Source of the DNA: a virus
DNA: 20,531 nt
Direction: 5' to 3' (one strand)
IMG/VR virus record: IMGVR_UViG_3300025093_000153
Location: 1-20,531 of that record
Under the pieces are notes generated by a model. That model did not search any database. It saw only the letters and a list, made by a program, of their open reading frames with translations, and was not told where the DNA came from. The position numbers and the translations under genes were made by a program. Shown one piece after another: positions 1-7,747 of this stretch; within the stretch, counting starts at the first letter, position 1; each line of letters begins with the position of its first letter.

Positions 1-68
1 GCCGCTTTGCGTGAGCTAAATATACCGTAGACGTTAGAGGCTACATTGAAAGCAGTACCGAAGCTCAT
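1..68 (-). CDS. Partial CDS, N-terminus of an unknown protein
   Basis: An ATG at 66-68 opens a frame that stays open to the window edge and encodes 22 complete residues beginning MSFGTAFNVASNVYGIFSS. It starts one base after the TAA of the 668-aa gene (TAA-C-ATG). An AGGGGG ribosome binding site lies about 6 bases upstream, inside the end of that gene. The strong RBS and tight spacing match the other gene junctions here, so I take it as real although only the start is visible. Its position after a candidate internal virion gene suggests another virion or internal protein. No function can be assigned from 22 residues. Confidence 0.6.
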   Translation of the reverse strand, partial: MSFGTAFNVASNVYGIFSSRKA

Positions 69-69
69 G

Positions 70-2076
70 TTAGACCCCCTGCGCTAACAGGTTGCGAGCA
101 AACGAACTAGCGTTGTAGTTCATGTTTTCTAAGTCATCCTCGTCGTCTAGGTTAGCCAGGTAAGCCTGTAACGCTTCTTCAGTCAGAATGTCCTGCTGGC
201 CGTCTGCTACAGTCGGGAACAACAAGTTGCCGTAAGCGTCCAGCAACGGCTCAACTGCGTCCGCCCCAGCTTGCTCACGAGCCGCTACCGCATCAACATC
301 TGCCTGTAAGCGCCCTCTTTCGTCGCCCAGAAGTTCTTTGATAAGGTCAAGCTCATCTTGGGCTTGTGTAGCTTTGTACGTCTCAGCACTGCTAAGTATG
401 GTGTTGAGTATTTCTTCTGCCGCTGAAACATCATCTAGCGTATTAAAGTCTTGGTCTCGATAGCCTTGCAAAGCCTCAAGCGCTTCTTGCTCAATGGTTC
501 CACGTTTTTGGAACAGAGTATCCAGCAGGTCATCAATACTATCTAATCCACCCTCGATGGATTCTTGATTGCCGCTAATGCCACCTGTGTACTTACCTAA
601 GTCGCCTAGCTCATCTATAAGATTATTTTTGAGCATATTCATGGTGTTTTCGTCGTAGTCTGCAACCCCACTGATTTGCTCTAGTATGGCGTCAACATCA
701 GCCTGTTCTTTGGCGAGTTTACCTTCTCTATCGGCAAGCAACTGTGTCAATACAGCTTGCGGGGCATCTGCCCCTGCAATCAAATCAGAGAAGTCAAAGT
801 CTAGCTCTGACTCAAAACCAGTCAGGTCTTTTATGAAATTGTCTAAATCTGTCTGCGCGTCTTCAATGGCATACAAATCATACAAGTCCATACGGTTAAC
901 GCCCTTAGTGCCAGACTGAAGAAGGGCATCGTATTTATCATAGAAGGCTTCAATTCTTGCTTCTTCAGCCGCACGCTTGTCTTGCAGGGCAGAGAGCGCG
1001 TCCTCCAACTCAAACGCTGTGCTTGTGTCGCCAGAAAAATCAAAGTCCAACTCGGAATCAAAGTCTTTGATTTCATCACGCAAAGCCTCTAGCTGGTCAG
1101 TATAGGACGTAACATCTTCAACGTCGGCTATACCAAGCGCATCAATTGTATCCTGCAAAGCATCCAGTCTCTCATCCAGGCTTGTACCAAACCCTTCTAT
1201 TCGAGCTTCTTCAGCGGCTTTTTCTTCCTGACGGCCGCTGATAATACCCATCAACTCATCAAGTTCTGTTTGGGCTTCAGCTAGGTTTCCACTAAAATCT
1301 AGCTTACTTTCAAATCCGCCCAGTTCATTTTGGGCTTTTTCCACCAAAGCCATGTACTTATCGAAGTCTGTGCTAAGGGGGTCATAAGCGACATCAATAT
1401 CGTAATTGTTAAAGTCGTCTACGTAGCCGCCAAAGTATTCATTAATACGGTCTAGCTCAGACTGCCTGCCTGATTCTAGTGAACCAATTTGCGCTTCTAG
1501 TTCTGCAAGTTCTTGCAGAAATTTATTGGCCTGCGCAAAGTTTAGACTCGCCAAAGTGGGTGTGGCCAAGGAAACCTGCTGTCCGTAAGACATTCCTGTG
1601 GGGCTAAAGTTCGGGTTTGTTGGCAAACCAAAAGAATCATAAACCAAGTCAGGATAATTCATCTTCTGTTGTTCGGCTAATTTTTTATATTTATCACTTT
1701 CCAAAAACGCCAAAGCAGGGTCATTAGAGTCAAACTGGCTTTTCGCTTCGGGTACTGTAGGAGGTGTGTAGGCATTGAGGCCAGAAACATCGCCTGTTAA
1801 AAAATCACCGAGCAAAGATTGAATATCGTCTATTGTATCGCCATACCCCGATAAAGTGTCCACATCATAATCAATGTCGAGGCCACCAAGTAAGTCTCCA
1901 AGTTCATTAATTTGTCCGCCGTAACCTGACAACTGCTCGTTAAAGAAGTTAATAGCCTCGTTATATTTAGCGGCCTGCTCTTCCCGATACTTATTCTGAG
2001 CCTGAACGTACTGGTCACGTTGCGGTGAGTAATCGGGGGGTGGCGGCGGAGCCTTTGGTCCTGATTTTTTGCCCAT
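70..2076 (-). CDS. Large acidic coiled-coil repeat protein, candidate internal/ejected virion protein
   Basis: This 668-aa protein begins MGKKSGPKAPPPPPDYSPQR, a short basic stretch followed by a proline run. That opening resembles ones I associate with podovirus internal virion proteins (from memory). The remainder is very acidic and rich in Asp, Glu, Leu and Ala, with long predicted helices. An imperfect repeat of about 82-84 residues is visible: the signature F-[ED]-S-[EK]-L-D-F starts near residues 255, 339 and 421. In the first two units an Ala-Glu-Glu-Ala-Arg-Ile-Glu helix follows, near 288 and 370. There is no signal peptide, transmembrane segment or enzymatic motif. It is the second-to-last gene visible, after the GNAT gene (3-base gap), where P22- and T7-like phages keep internal or ejection proteins. 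That role is an inference from size, coiled-coil content and position. A tail-assembly or tape-measure-like role is the main alternative. Confidence 0.75.
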   Translation of the reverse strand: MGKKSGPKAPPPPPDYSPQRDQYVQAQNKYREEQAAKYNEAINFFNEQLSGYGGQINELGDLLGGLDIDYDVDTLSGYGDTIDDIQSLLGDFLTGDVSGLNAYTPPTVPEAKSQFDSNDPALAFLESDKYKKLAEQQKMNYPDLVYDSFGLPTNPNFSPTGMSYGQQVSLATPTLASLNFAQANKFLQELAELEAQIGSLESGRQSELDRINEYFGGYVDDFNNYDIDVAYDPLSTDFDKYMALVEKAQNELGGFESKLDFSGNLAEAQTELDELMGIISGRQEEKAAEEARIEGFGTSLDERLDALQDTIDALGIADVEDVTSYTDQLEALRDEIKDFDSELDFDFSGDTSTAFELEDALSALQDKRAAEEARIEAFYDKYDALLQSGTKGVNRMDLYDLYAIEDAQTDLDNFIKDLTGFESELDFDFSDLIAGADAPQAVLTQLLADREGKLAKEQADVDAILEQISGVADYDENTMNMLKNNLIDELGDLGKYTGGISGNQESIEGGLDSIDDLLDTLFQKRGTIEQEALEALQGYRDQDFNTLDDVSAAEEILNTILSSAETYKATQAQDELDLIKELLGDERGRLQADVDAVAAREQAGADAVEPLLDAYGNLLFPTVADGQQDILTEEALQAYLANLDDEDDLENMNYNASSFARNLLAQGV
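1050..1860 (-). repeat. Imperfect protein repeats (about 83 residues) in the coiled-coil gene
   Basis: Within the 668-aa protein the motif F-[ED]-S-[EK]-L-D-F recurs near residues 255, 339 and 421, spaced 84 and 82 residues apart. In the first two units it is followed by an [K/R]-A-A-E-E-A-R-I-E helix. A more diverged copy may precede them (S-G-R-Q-S-E-L-D near residue 202). Boundaries are approximate. The DNA copies are too diverged to be simple sequence repeats, so this is an old protein-level duplication. Confidence 0.5.
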
Positions 2077-2079
2077 AAC

Positions 2080-2493
2080 TTATATCCACTTACACTCTTC
2101 TTTTAACATAGCGAAAACTATTCCATCTACGTCGTTTGGAAAATACTTTCTATACCGTCCTTCTTGAACAAATCCCATTTGCTCCATCATCTTCAAACTG
2201 GCCTTGTTTTTTTCAGATACTATCCCACAAAGCCTAACCACACCGCACACCTCAAAAGGATAAGCAAACATGGCATGGAGATTCTTCCTGCTCCAGACAG
2301 ACTTATCGTCTACCCATATAGCCGCCCAAATCTCTCGTCCCGTAAAACATGAGTAAGTGACGCCACCTACCAAGTTTCCATCCTTTACGAAGCCTACAGA
2401 GGTATTAGGCTCTGGGATGGGAGGACATTTGCACCTTACAGCGCAGACCTTAGCTATCACATCCTGCTTGTGGCTAGTTGGCAGTGCTACCAT
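2080..2493 (-). CDS. GNAT-family N-acetyltransferase-like protein
   Basis: This 137-aa protein fits the small phage branch of the GNAT superfamily. That branch typically has a [S/G]-R-[R/K]-x-L-x-x-[I/M]-F-x-Y-P-F segment, then a G-x-[V/I]-[S/E]-x-x-N-x-x-[S/A] loop, a helix ending M-G-F-x-x-E-G-R, and a C-terminus close to M-L-[K/R]-x-E-C-[K/R]-W. All are visible: SRKNLHAMFAYPF near residue 68, IVSEKNKAS near 91, MGFVQEGRYR near 105 and MLKEECKWI at the end. The canonical R/Q-x-x-G-x-G/A acetyl-CoA loop is degenerate, so catalysis is not assured. The ATG overlaps the upstream stop as TAATG. Phages often carry such a gene beside internal virion genes. The substrate is unknown; peptidoglycan or a virion protein are guesses. 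Confidence 0.82.
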   Translation of the reverse strand: MVALPTSHKQDVIAKVCAVRCKCPPIPEPNTSVGFVKDGNLVGGVTYSCFTGREIWAAIWVDDKSVWSRKNLHAMFAYPFEVCGVVRLCGIVSEKNKASLKMMEQMGFVQEGRYRKYFPNDVDGIVFAMLKEECKWI

Positions 2494-4040
2494 TAGCTAC
2501 TCAAGATACTGAAGGCAAAAGTCACCTCTAAATCGTTCAAGCTCGCCGCATTGGTTATGTTAAAACCAATCTTCTTATTTGCAGAAGTGGCGTCTATTTC
2601 TTGTGGCGTGGACAGCGTCACGCTGTTGTCCGAAGACGACACGTTAACTGTTTGTCCCACATTCACACCATTCACTTGTATTTGCACTGTGCCTGTACCA
2701 GACGAGCAAACCACATGAATTGCATCAATTTGTATACGTTGTTTAAATATCCGCTGGATAACCTGCGCACTATTCGATACCGAACCAGAAACAATTTTGT
2801 AAAAACTGCCTGACGAAATGGATGTTGGTAGTTGTGCAGAGGGCAATCGGCCAGATGAATCGAGCGACGCTACGCCGTTAGCGGCTCCGCGTTGTGTAGT
2901 GGCAATCCGAGATGATAGGTCTACGGCCGCGTATTGCAGGGCTGTGCCAGTACCATTGACTTGGACAACCTGGCCAGCGTTAGACGTAGAAAAAGTTGGC
3001 AACCCACTTTCTGGCGACGTCTGAAGGAACTGAGCGCCATCATAGAACTTCAAGACGTTAGGAGACTGAGACGTATCAAGCCACAAATCGCCTGTTGCTG
3101 GTGCTGACGGAGTTGAACCGCTAGTCGTAAGTTTCGCGGCAGACGCAATATGAGAGACAAGACCAACGACCTTTGCTTGCGCAATATCACCATCTGCAAT
3201 CTGTAGCTTGCTTGTTGGAATTTTGCCCGTAGCTGTGTCTGTAAAATTTGTTTCTGTCATCAGACCAGTAATTGTGTTGGCTGATGTGTTTTCTACGGTA
3301 ATGATTGTGACCGTGTTTCCGCTTGGAACAGAACTTGTCATCGTGACTGTGTCTGACGCCGCGTTGGTTACGTAGTCGTTCGAGCCACCTTCTCTTTGTA
3401 GGATGCCGTTTTTGTACACCTGCAAAACCGTGTCTTCATCATGCACAAACGGGAACACTGTCTGAGACGCAGTGGTAACTGTGTCAGAGCGTGTGAACCC
3501 AGTAATCGCAGTTGCTCTAATTTTATAGATGGTGACGACGTGACCAGCAGTCAGGCCAGAGTTGAATGTTACTGTGTTAGCCGTAGCGTTGCTTACGTAA
3601 TCGTTTGACCCACCAGAACGCTTGAGTAGGCCATTTACGTAAACCAGTAGCTCGTCTGTGGATTCGTGCGCGTAGTTAACAACTGTTTGTGCAGATGTGG
3701 CTACTGTATCTTGGCGTGTGTGAATGATTGGCGCACCGACTGTCCCAAGGTCTGAACCGCTTGCGCCGCGCAGACTGTCAAGCGTAGCCAGGGTTGTCCA
3801 ACCTGTAGTGGTGTCGGTGTAAGAACCAACGCGGTATTGGATGCCAGCAGAGCTATCATTACGGAACTCGATTGGACCCTGCCAAACGCCGTCTTCAGTA
3901 AACAGAACCTTGAGAAGCTCTCCAAGAGTTTTTTCTCCAAGCTCCGCACTGTTGAGATACCTGATAACATTCTCAAATTCGGCATTGATGTTGCCGCTTG
4001 CCACATAGTTTTGTGGGTTTTGTTGTCTTAACCTTGCCAT
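2493..4040 (-). CDS. Tail fibre-like / structural protein with tandem beta-domain repeats
   Basis: I place the start at the ATG at 4040, giving 515 aa. It overlaps the upstream stop as TAATG and has an AGGAAGAG ribosome binding site. A longer in-frame reading to 4082 would need a TTG. Residues 18-60 resemble the N-terminal module of the 675-aa fibre (A-E-[L/I]-G, then L-x-x-L-L-x-x-[L/I]-F-x-x-D-G). Residues 111-174 and 186-249 are a tandem duplication, each D-T-V-x-T ... V-Y-x-N-G-[L/I]-L ... G-G-S-N-D-Y-V ... T-V-T. A G-D-L-W-x-D-T module with a following F-Y-D-G also matches the other fibre. The last roughly 100 residues look like a beta-sandwich (Ser, Val, Thr and Asn rich, no catalytic motif). 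Position after the gp10-like gene suggests a distal tail or fibre component. The exact role is not determined. Confidence 0.75.
   Translation of the reverse strand: MARLRQQNPQNYVASGNINAEFENVIRYLNSAELGEKTLGELLKVLFTEDGVWQGPIEFRNDSSAGIQYRVGSYTDTTTGWTTLATLDSLRGASGSDLGTVGAPIIHTRQDTVATSAQTVVNYAHESTDELLVYVNGLLKRSGGSNDYVSNATANTVTFNSGLTAGHVVTIYKIRATAITGFTRSDTVTTASQTVFPFVHDEDTVLQVYKNGILQREGGSNDYVTNAASDTVTMTSSVPSGNTVTIITVENTSANTITGLMTETNFTDTATGKIPTSKLQIADGDIAQAKVVGLVSHIASAAKLTTSGSTPSAPATGDLWLDTSQSPNVLKFYDGAQFLQTSPESGLPTFSTSNAGQVVQVNGTGTALQYAAVDLSSRIATTQRGAANGVASLDSSGRLPSAQLPTSISSGSFYKIVSGSVSNSAQVIQRIFKQRIQIDAIHVVCSSGTGTVQIQVNGVNVGQTVNVSSSDNSVTLSTPQEIDATSANKKIGFNITNAASLNDLEVTFAFSILSS
3294..3710 (-). repeat. 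Tandem duplicated beta domain (two units, 75-residue period)
   Basis: Two about 64-residue units of the 515-aa tail protein (111-174 and 186-249) align without gaps over most of their length. They share the tracts G-G-S-N-D-Y-V, V-Y-x-N-G and T-V-T-x-x-S/N. A short linker (R-A-T-A-I-T-G-F-T-R-S) separates them. The pattern is an intragenic domain duplication, typical of modular fibre shafts or heads. Confidence 0.75.
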
Positions 4041-5536
4041 TAGCTCTTCCTCAGAATCACGCCAAACCCAATAATTCGGCAAATGCCTTTCCCGCTTACC
4101 GTTAGTTTGTACTGCGCTCCTCTGTAGCGACCCGCAAACTTACGTTCATATTGCCTAGATAATGGAACATCAGGGTAGTTATTGTCGTCCCCACTATCGC
4201 TAATCTCGAATGTATCTGAATGGATTACTTGCTCCATGTCGTCAGTAACCTCCAGTACGGCTGTTCCATTTCCTGTAGCTTGGATAAGGATAGCGTGTAC
4301 TGACTTAGTGTCAGTGAACGAGCCGTGCCATAAGACTGGGGTTTTGACCACCATGTCAGGGTGTACCTCGGCCTCTTCTTCAATTTTTTTGATGTCATAA
4401 ATGCCGCCGCTTGAGCCAAAAACCACCCGACCCCCAAGAGCCGCGCCGCATCGAGCGTTCAAAAAAGTTCCTGTTGACCACTTGGGGTCCATACCTGGGA
4501 ACAAGGTCATGGTTAGGCGTTTAGTTAAAAACCCGCCGCGCTGTGGGAAAAAGATGTGGTACTGACCCATATCTTGGTCATATACAGCAGATATGTCTGC
4601 TGGGTTTTCTACTGAGGAAACCAGACTTCTGTATAGTGTGTCTATCTTAGAAGACAAAGACTCACCCTCAATAGTCAGACCGTTTTCTGCGGAGCGTCTT
4701 AGGCTATGCACCCCAGAGCGAGAACAAAAAAGCAAATCACTGCCAGCGCTTTTTACAGTAGAGTGACTTACGCAACCAACATTAATTGACGCCTTATCAT
4801 CAAGCGCCCATAAACCTATGTCTGTATCAATTAGGAATATAAGAGTGCGGTCAGTTGTAAAAACAGCCAACCTGCTTTGCTCAAACTTAGCTAGGCCAGT
4901 AATAGATTCAGACGTTCCAATTTGATTTGCGATGTCAATGTTGCCAGCGCGCAACACAGAAACACTATCAATGGGTTCATCGTCGGGAAATATTTCGTCA
5001 TTATCTACTCGTGAAATAGCAATCGTGGTTTCCTTACCATTGATTCCAGCTACACACAATCTTCTTGATACTGAAGCAGAGAACGAGGGGCGCAACTTGT
5101 CTAACGCAGGACTGGCGTTGAACTTATAGTTAGTGCCGTCATAGTAAATGGACGGCTCGTCTTGCGAAAAGAAATGAATACGCCTGTTAAATACTGATGT
5201 CGTGATAACGCTATTTCTGGGAAAAGCTCCCGTTTTGATATGGTCGTCTTCGCTTACAAGGTTAATTCCAGCGCCATCTTGTTCTGCATACACCACCTTG
5301 TCTTTAGAATAGAAGTTTACAACATTGACGGGGCTACTGCCTTTTAAGTAATTGCAACCAGGGTCGCGCGTAATTTGCCCACGCCAATCGCAGAACGCAT
5401 CTTGGCACACAGACAAGTGCTGATTCTTCCCTGTGTCCAGAGAAGTCCTGTCACGTGACACATCAAGCCCTTGAAAGTTTTCGTAAGCAACACTTTGACT
5501 GGGTATGCCTGACGGTGACTTAAATGTACTTGTCAT
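4040..5536 (-). CDS. P22 gp10-like tail hub / packaged-DNA stabilisation protein (predicted beta-propeller)
   Basis: This 498-aa beta-rich protein has the look of the P22 gp10 type that plugs the portal/adaptor after DNA packaging. It opens with an N-L-F-like strand (E-N-F-Q-G-L-D-V) and a D-P-G-C 'gritty' segment near residue 56. Regularly spaced short strands follow, and there is the family-like stretch D-T-D-I-G-L-W-A-L-D-D then G-C-V-S-H-S-T-V and D-L-L-F-C-S-R-S-G-V-H-S-L near residues 235-277. No catalytic motif or membrane segment is seen. ATG and the upstream TGA overlap as ATGA, with little Shine-Dalgarno of its own, so translation is probably coupled to the adaptor gene. The order capsid, small protein, adaptor, this gene matches a connector assembly pathway. 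The gp10 assignment is from fold-level resemblance, not alignment. Confidence 0.65.
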   Translation of the reverse strand: MTSTFKSPSGIPSQSVAYENFQGLDVSRDRTSLDTGKNQHLSVCQDAFCDWRGQITRDPGCNYLKGSSPVNVVNFYSKDKVVYAEQDGAGINLVSEDDHIKTGAFPRNSVITTSVFNRRIHFFSQDEPSIYYDGTNYKFNASPALDKLRPSFSASVSRRLCVAGINGKETTIAISRVDNDEIFPDDEPIDSVSVLRAGNIDIANQIGTSESITGLAKFEQSRLAVFTTDRTLIFLIDTDIGLWALDDKASINVGCVSHSTVKSAGSDLLFCSRSGVHSLRRSAENGLTIEGESLSSKIDTLYRSLVSSVENPADISAVYDQDMGQYHIFFPQRGGFLTKRLTMTLFPGMDPKWSTGTFLNARCGAALGGRVVFGSSGGIYDIKKIEEEAEVHPDMVVKTPVLWHGSFTDTKSVHAILIQATGNGTAVLEVTDDMEQVIHSDTFEISDSGDDNNYPDVPLSRQYERKFAGRYRGAQYKLTVSGKGICRIIGFGVILRKS

Positions 5537-6111
5537 CTTGTAGTGCCGTTATATTTGCTGGTTTGGCCTTGATGGTTACGCTTGTTACTACCCTCATCTG
5601 TAACACGCATTTGGATTGCCGTGTTACCATTGAGACGTCTCCACAACTGCTGGCTTATTGTGCGAATAAAGTTGGCCGCAAACTGCTGGCTTTTTTCAGA
5701 ACCTTGTTGTGTAGCGTAGTGATAAAGCAACCCGCCTATAACGATTACGTCTGGAACTTTTCTTACGTCTGACAAGTGCTGGTAGTAATCTAACTCCGTG
5801 CCATCCCAGTATGGGTGCATCCTTACTTCGTCTATCACCATGTTTGCAAATTCAATAAACATAAGTGCGGCATCGCCAGACAAAGTGCCAGGGTTAAAAT
5901 CACCAAACCTTCGCACAGCCTGTAAAACCATAGTCTCCAATGGCGAAAACTCATCTGTAATATGTGGGTTAGTCGTACTGTCCTCTTTAGGATTTGTGAC
6001 AAAAACCTGCACACTACCGCTATCATGGGAAGCGCCAGTCATAATTCGGCCGTCTGCCATGGTGTGAACATCACCCCCGTACACAGTACCGTCTGAATTG
6101 TAGTAAGCCAT
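5533..6111 (-). CDS. Head-tail adaptor protein (P22 gp4-like)
   Basis: This is a 192-aa protein. Residues about 56-165 look largely helical and carry features of podovirus head-tail adaptors: a helix with A-x-L-M-F-I-E-F-A-N-M-V-I-D-E-V, then H-P-Y-W-D-G-T-E-L, a strand pair P-D-V-I-V-I-G-G-L, and a long helix ending I-S-Q-Q-L-W-R-R-L. The first 50 residues are Gly/Ser/Asp rich and probably flexible, and the C-terminal 25 residues are basic and polar. The ATG follows the upstream TAA by one base and has an AGGTG ribosome binding site. It lies between the capsid group and the gp10-like protein, so it most likely extends the portal for tail attachment. The family assignment rests on size, helix pattern and position. 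Confidence 0.62.
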   Translation of the reverse strand: MAYYNSDGTVYGGDVHTMADGRIMTGASHDSGSVQVFVTNPKEDSTTNPHITDEFSPLETMVLQAVRRFGDFNPGTLSGDAALMFIEFANMVIDEVRMHPYWDGTELDYYQHLSDVRKVPDVIVIGGLLYHYATQQGSEKSQQFAANFIRTISQQLWRRLNGNTAIQMRVTDEGSNKRNHQGQTSKYNGTTR

Positions 6112-6112
6112 C

Positions 6113-6355
6113 TTACACCTCTACGACACGGCCGCTTTCAACGTGAGCATGACGCCGAACAAACTCAGCGTCTTCTGCGCTGAACTCCCACTCAACGCGA
6201 CCATCTTGGCAACGAGATGCCATTATTCCGCGTATAAGAAATTGAGTTGGCTCCATCTCTGCGCTTCTAAATATAACAACCTTTGGGGTCGCTGGAGCTT
6301 TAGGCTCTGCGGCTTTCTTGGTGGCTTTTTTCGGGGTTTTCTTTTCTTCTGACAT
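6113..6355 (-). CDS. Small Lys/Ala-rich head-region protein, unknown function
   Basis: The start is set at the ATG at 6355 (80 aa, MSEEKKTPKKATKKAAEPKA). An AGGAG ribosome binding site lies 8 bases upstream. The alternative in-frame start at 6373 is TTG and lies in the T-tract of a terminator. Residues 4-25 are a Lys/Ala/Pro tail like histone H1 or HU-type tails. Residues 26-80 form a small domain with strands (K-V-V-I-F-R, G-R-V-E-W-E-F) and an acidic helix. The gene follows the major capsid gene and precedes the adaptor by one base. A capsid-associated or DNA-contacting minor head protein is possible. I do not recognise the family. Confidence 0.65.
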   Translation of the reverse strand: MSEEKKTPKKATKKAAEPKAPATPKVVIFRSAEMEPTQFLIRGIMASRCQDGRVEWEFSAEDAEFVRRHAHVESGRVVEV

Positions 6356-6371
6356 AAACTCTGCTCCTAAC

Positions 6372-6401
6372 AAAAAGGGAGTGCCGCTACCGACACTCCC
6401 T
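6372..6401 (-). terminator. Rho-independent terminator after the major capsid gene
   Basis: On the minus strand the transcript contains AGGGAGTG, a 10-base loop, CACTCCCT, then TTTTG. The arms lie at 6376-6383 and 6394-6401, a perfect 8-bp stem. The T-run occurs only in the minus-strand direction. It sits 36 bases past the capsid stop and ends just before the ribosome binding site of the 80-aa gene. It therefore probably terminates or attenuates transcription after the capsid gene. The T-tract is short (5 including the last stem T), so read-through is likely. Confidence 0.75.
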
Positions 6402-6436
6402 CAAAGTTACCCTCAATCAAGGATATGGTCGTCCGC

Positions 6437-7609
6437 TTACGCGTTTGAAGACCAGTTCTTGATGTAGGCGTGAGTTTTGTCCTGAAGGAGTTCCAGACCA
6501 CACTCGGTCAGGTACTCATGGATAACTCCGTCCACACCGTTACCTTGACGATTCTCGAAGAGGGACGTGTCCCGACCTTCGAGGTGTCGATACTTCAGGT
6601 AAGGGAAGTCAACAATCACCATGGCATTGTCCATACCTGGAACCTGACGGAACTGCGGGTGCAGATGTACCATCAAGTCGCCTGCAAAGGTGCTGTAACG
6701 TGTGAGGTTCACACCATACGTACCTTGCACGGACTCTGGACGCCAACGGTTCTTGCCGAACTCTTGCAAGTGAGAAGCCACTTTGTAGCCCACAAATGCA
6801 ATTTTTTCGGTTGAACCAAACTTAAAGATGGTTTGAATGAGTTGCTCATCAAACTGCGCCTCGTTCATTGTACCGTCACCATCAATGTCACTGTTACAAT
6901 CAATGACAGTTGTAAGTGAAGTAGTCAGACCGCCTGTGTAGCGGCGAGGTGTGGCAGATGAACCACTTTCTTCGGCTTTCTTGCCAAAGAACATGGCGCG
7001 CTCAATGTCGCTCATGTGCAACTTGAGAGCCTTGGTCATTGCTTCATCTTCTTTGTCACCAGTCCGCAGATAGGTTGACTTCAATGTATTTGACACACCG
7101 AAGGCTGTACGGAAAATCTGAGTGAAGTTGGAAGCTACCGTTGCGTCGAACGTGATGGCGGTTCCGACATCAGCGTTTTCAGCCGCGGCAAATCCAGCAA
7201 CAAACAATTTTGCGTTGTCTGCGATTTGGTGAGATGTGCCACCGATGTTACGAACAACAGTCAGCGTTGTGCCTGTTGTATCAGCGGAAGCACGCATAAC
7301 TTCACCAGTTTCGCTGTTGACAATTACAGCGCCGTTTACGGCAAACTTGTTATTGTCGCTGGCGTCGATGGTGATGCTTGTTGTTGAAGTGCTGGCTACA
7401 GCGCCGTTCACTTGCAACGTCCGCTCTGGAAGTTCATCGCGGAAGTTTTTGTATTCTGGGTCGTCCGTAGCTTCGGATGAACCAAAAGACAACAGAGCAT
7501 TGAGCGGTGCGTTACCGTTCGGCTCTAGGAGAGTAAATAACTCTCGGTAGTTTTTAGGGCGGAAATCAGATGTAAACTCACCCGTTCCGCGCACACCTTG
7601 AATAGCCAT
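6437..7609 (-). CDS. Major capsid protein, SU10-like (DUF5309 type)
   Basis: This 390-aa protein has a size and composition typical of HK97-fold major capsid proteins. The N-terminus (MAIQGVRGTGEFTSDF, then L-F-T-L-L-E-P-N-G-N-A-P-L-N-A-L-L) and the segment E-D-E-A-M-T-K-A-L-K-L-H-M-S-D-I-E-R-A-M-F-F-G near residues 180-205 fit the SU10/DUF5309 capsid family. A D-L-M-V-H-L-H-P-Q-F and M-V-I-V-D-F-P-Y-L-K-Y-R-H-L region near 310-345 is also typical. Residues 65-120 form a beta-rich stretch that may be the E-loop or insertion domain. A GAGGA ribosome binding site lies 8 bases before the ATG. The gene stands alone between a strong upstream terminator and a downstream terminator, with its own 138-base leader, suggesting expression as a separate unit. 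The virion-protein role is secure; the subfamily is from memory. Confidence 0.88.
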   Translation of the reverse strand: MAIQGVRGTGEFTSDFRPKNYRELFTLLEPNGNAPLNALLSFGSSEATDDPEYKNFRDELPERTLQVNGAVASTSTTSITIDASDNNKFAVNGAVIVNSETGEVMRASADTTGTTLTVVRNIGGTSHQIADNAKLFVAGFAAAENADVGTAITFDATVASNFTQIFRTAFGVSNTLKSTYLRTGDKEDEAMTKALKLHMSDIERAMFFGKKAEESGSSATPRRYTGGLTTSLTTVIDCNSDIDGDGTMNEAQFDEQLIQTIFKFGSTEKIAFVGYKVASHLQEFGKNRWRPESVQGTYGVNLTRYSTFAGDLMVHLHPQFRQVPGMDNAMVIVDFPYLKYRHLEGRDTSLFENRQGNGVDGVIHEYLTECGLELLQDKTHAYIKNWSSNA

Positions 7610-7747
7610 GATAGTATCCTCACTTTCGGCATAAGGTAGTTACAGATTTAGGTTGAGCCTCACACCCACCGAGGAATTTACCATCTCTTAGGGTCTTAAC
7701 TCTTTTTAGTAAACAGGGGCCGTAGCGCCATAAAAGTAATTTAACAA
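7610..7747 (-). promoter_or_regulatory. Non-coding leader upstream of the major capsid gene
   Basis: These 138 bases contain no plausible gene; two ATG-led frames of 11 and 13 codons on the minus strand look accidental. They follow a strong terminator and precede the capsid ATG, so a promoter or processed 5' end is expected here. The best sigma70-like pair I find is TTTACT, 17 bases, TAAGAG, which is weak. No T7-like or tandem operator motif is recognised. The last bases hold the capsid ribosome binding site (GAGGA). It is the longest gene-free interval in the window. Confidence 0.4.

Noticed and set aside
4038-4082. Longer start for the 515-aa tail protein
   Set aside because: The extension needs a TTG start with no good ribosome binding site; the ATG at 4040 has AGGAAGAG and a TAATG overlap.
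6470-6814. Plus-strand 114-aa ORF
   Set aside because: Lies antisense to the capsid gene, with no motif and no junction signals.
7610-7747. Small peptide genes in the capsid leader
   Set aside because: Frames of 11 and 13 codons from ATG have no supporting ribosome binding site or coupling.
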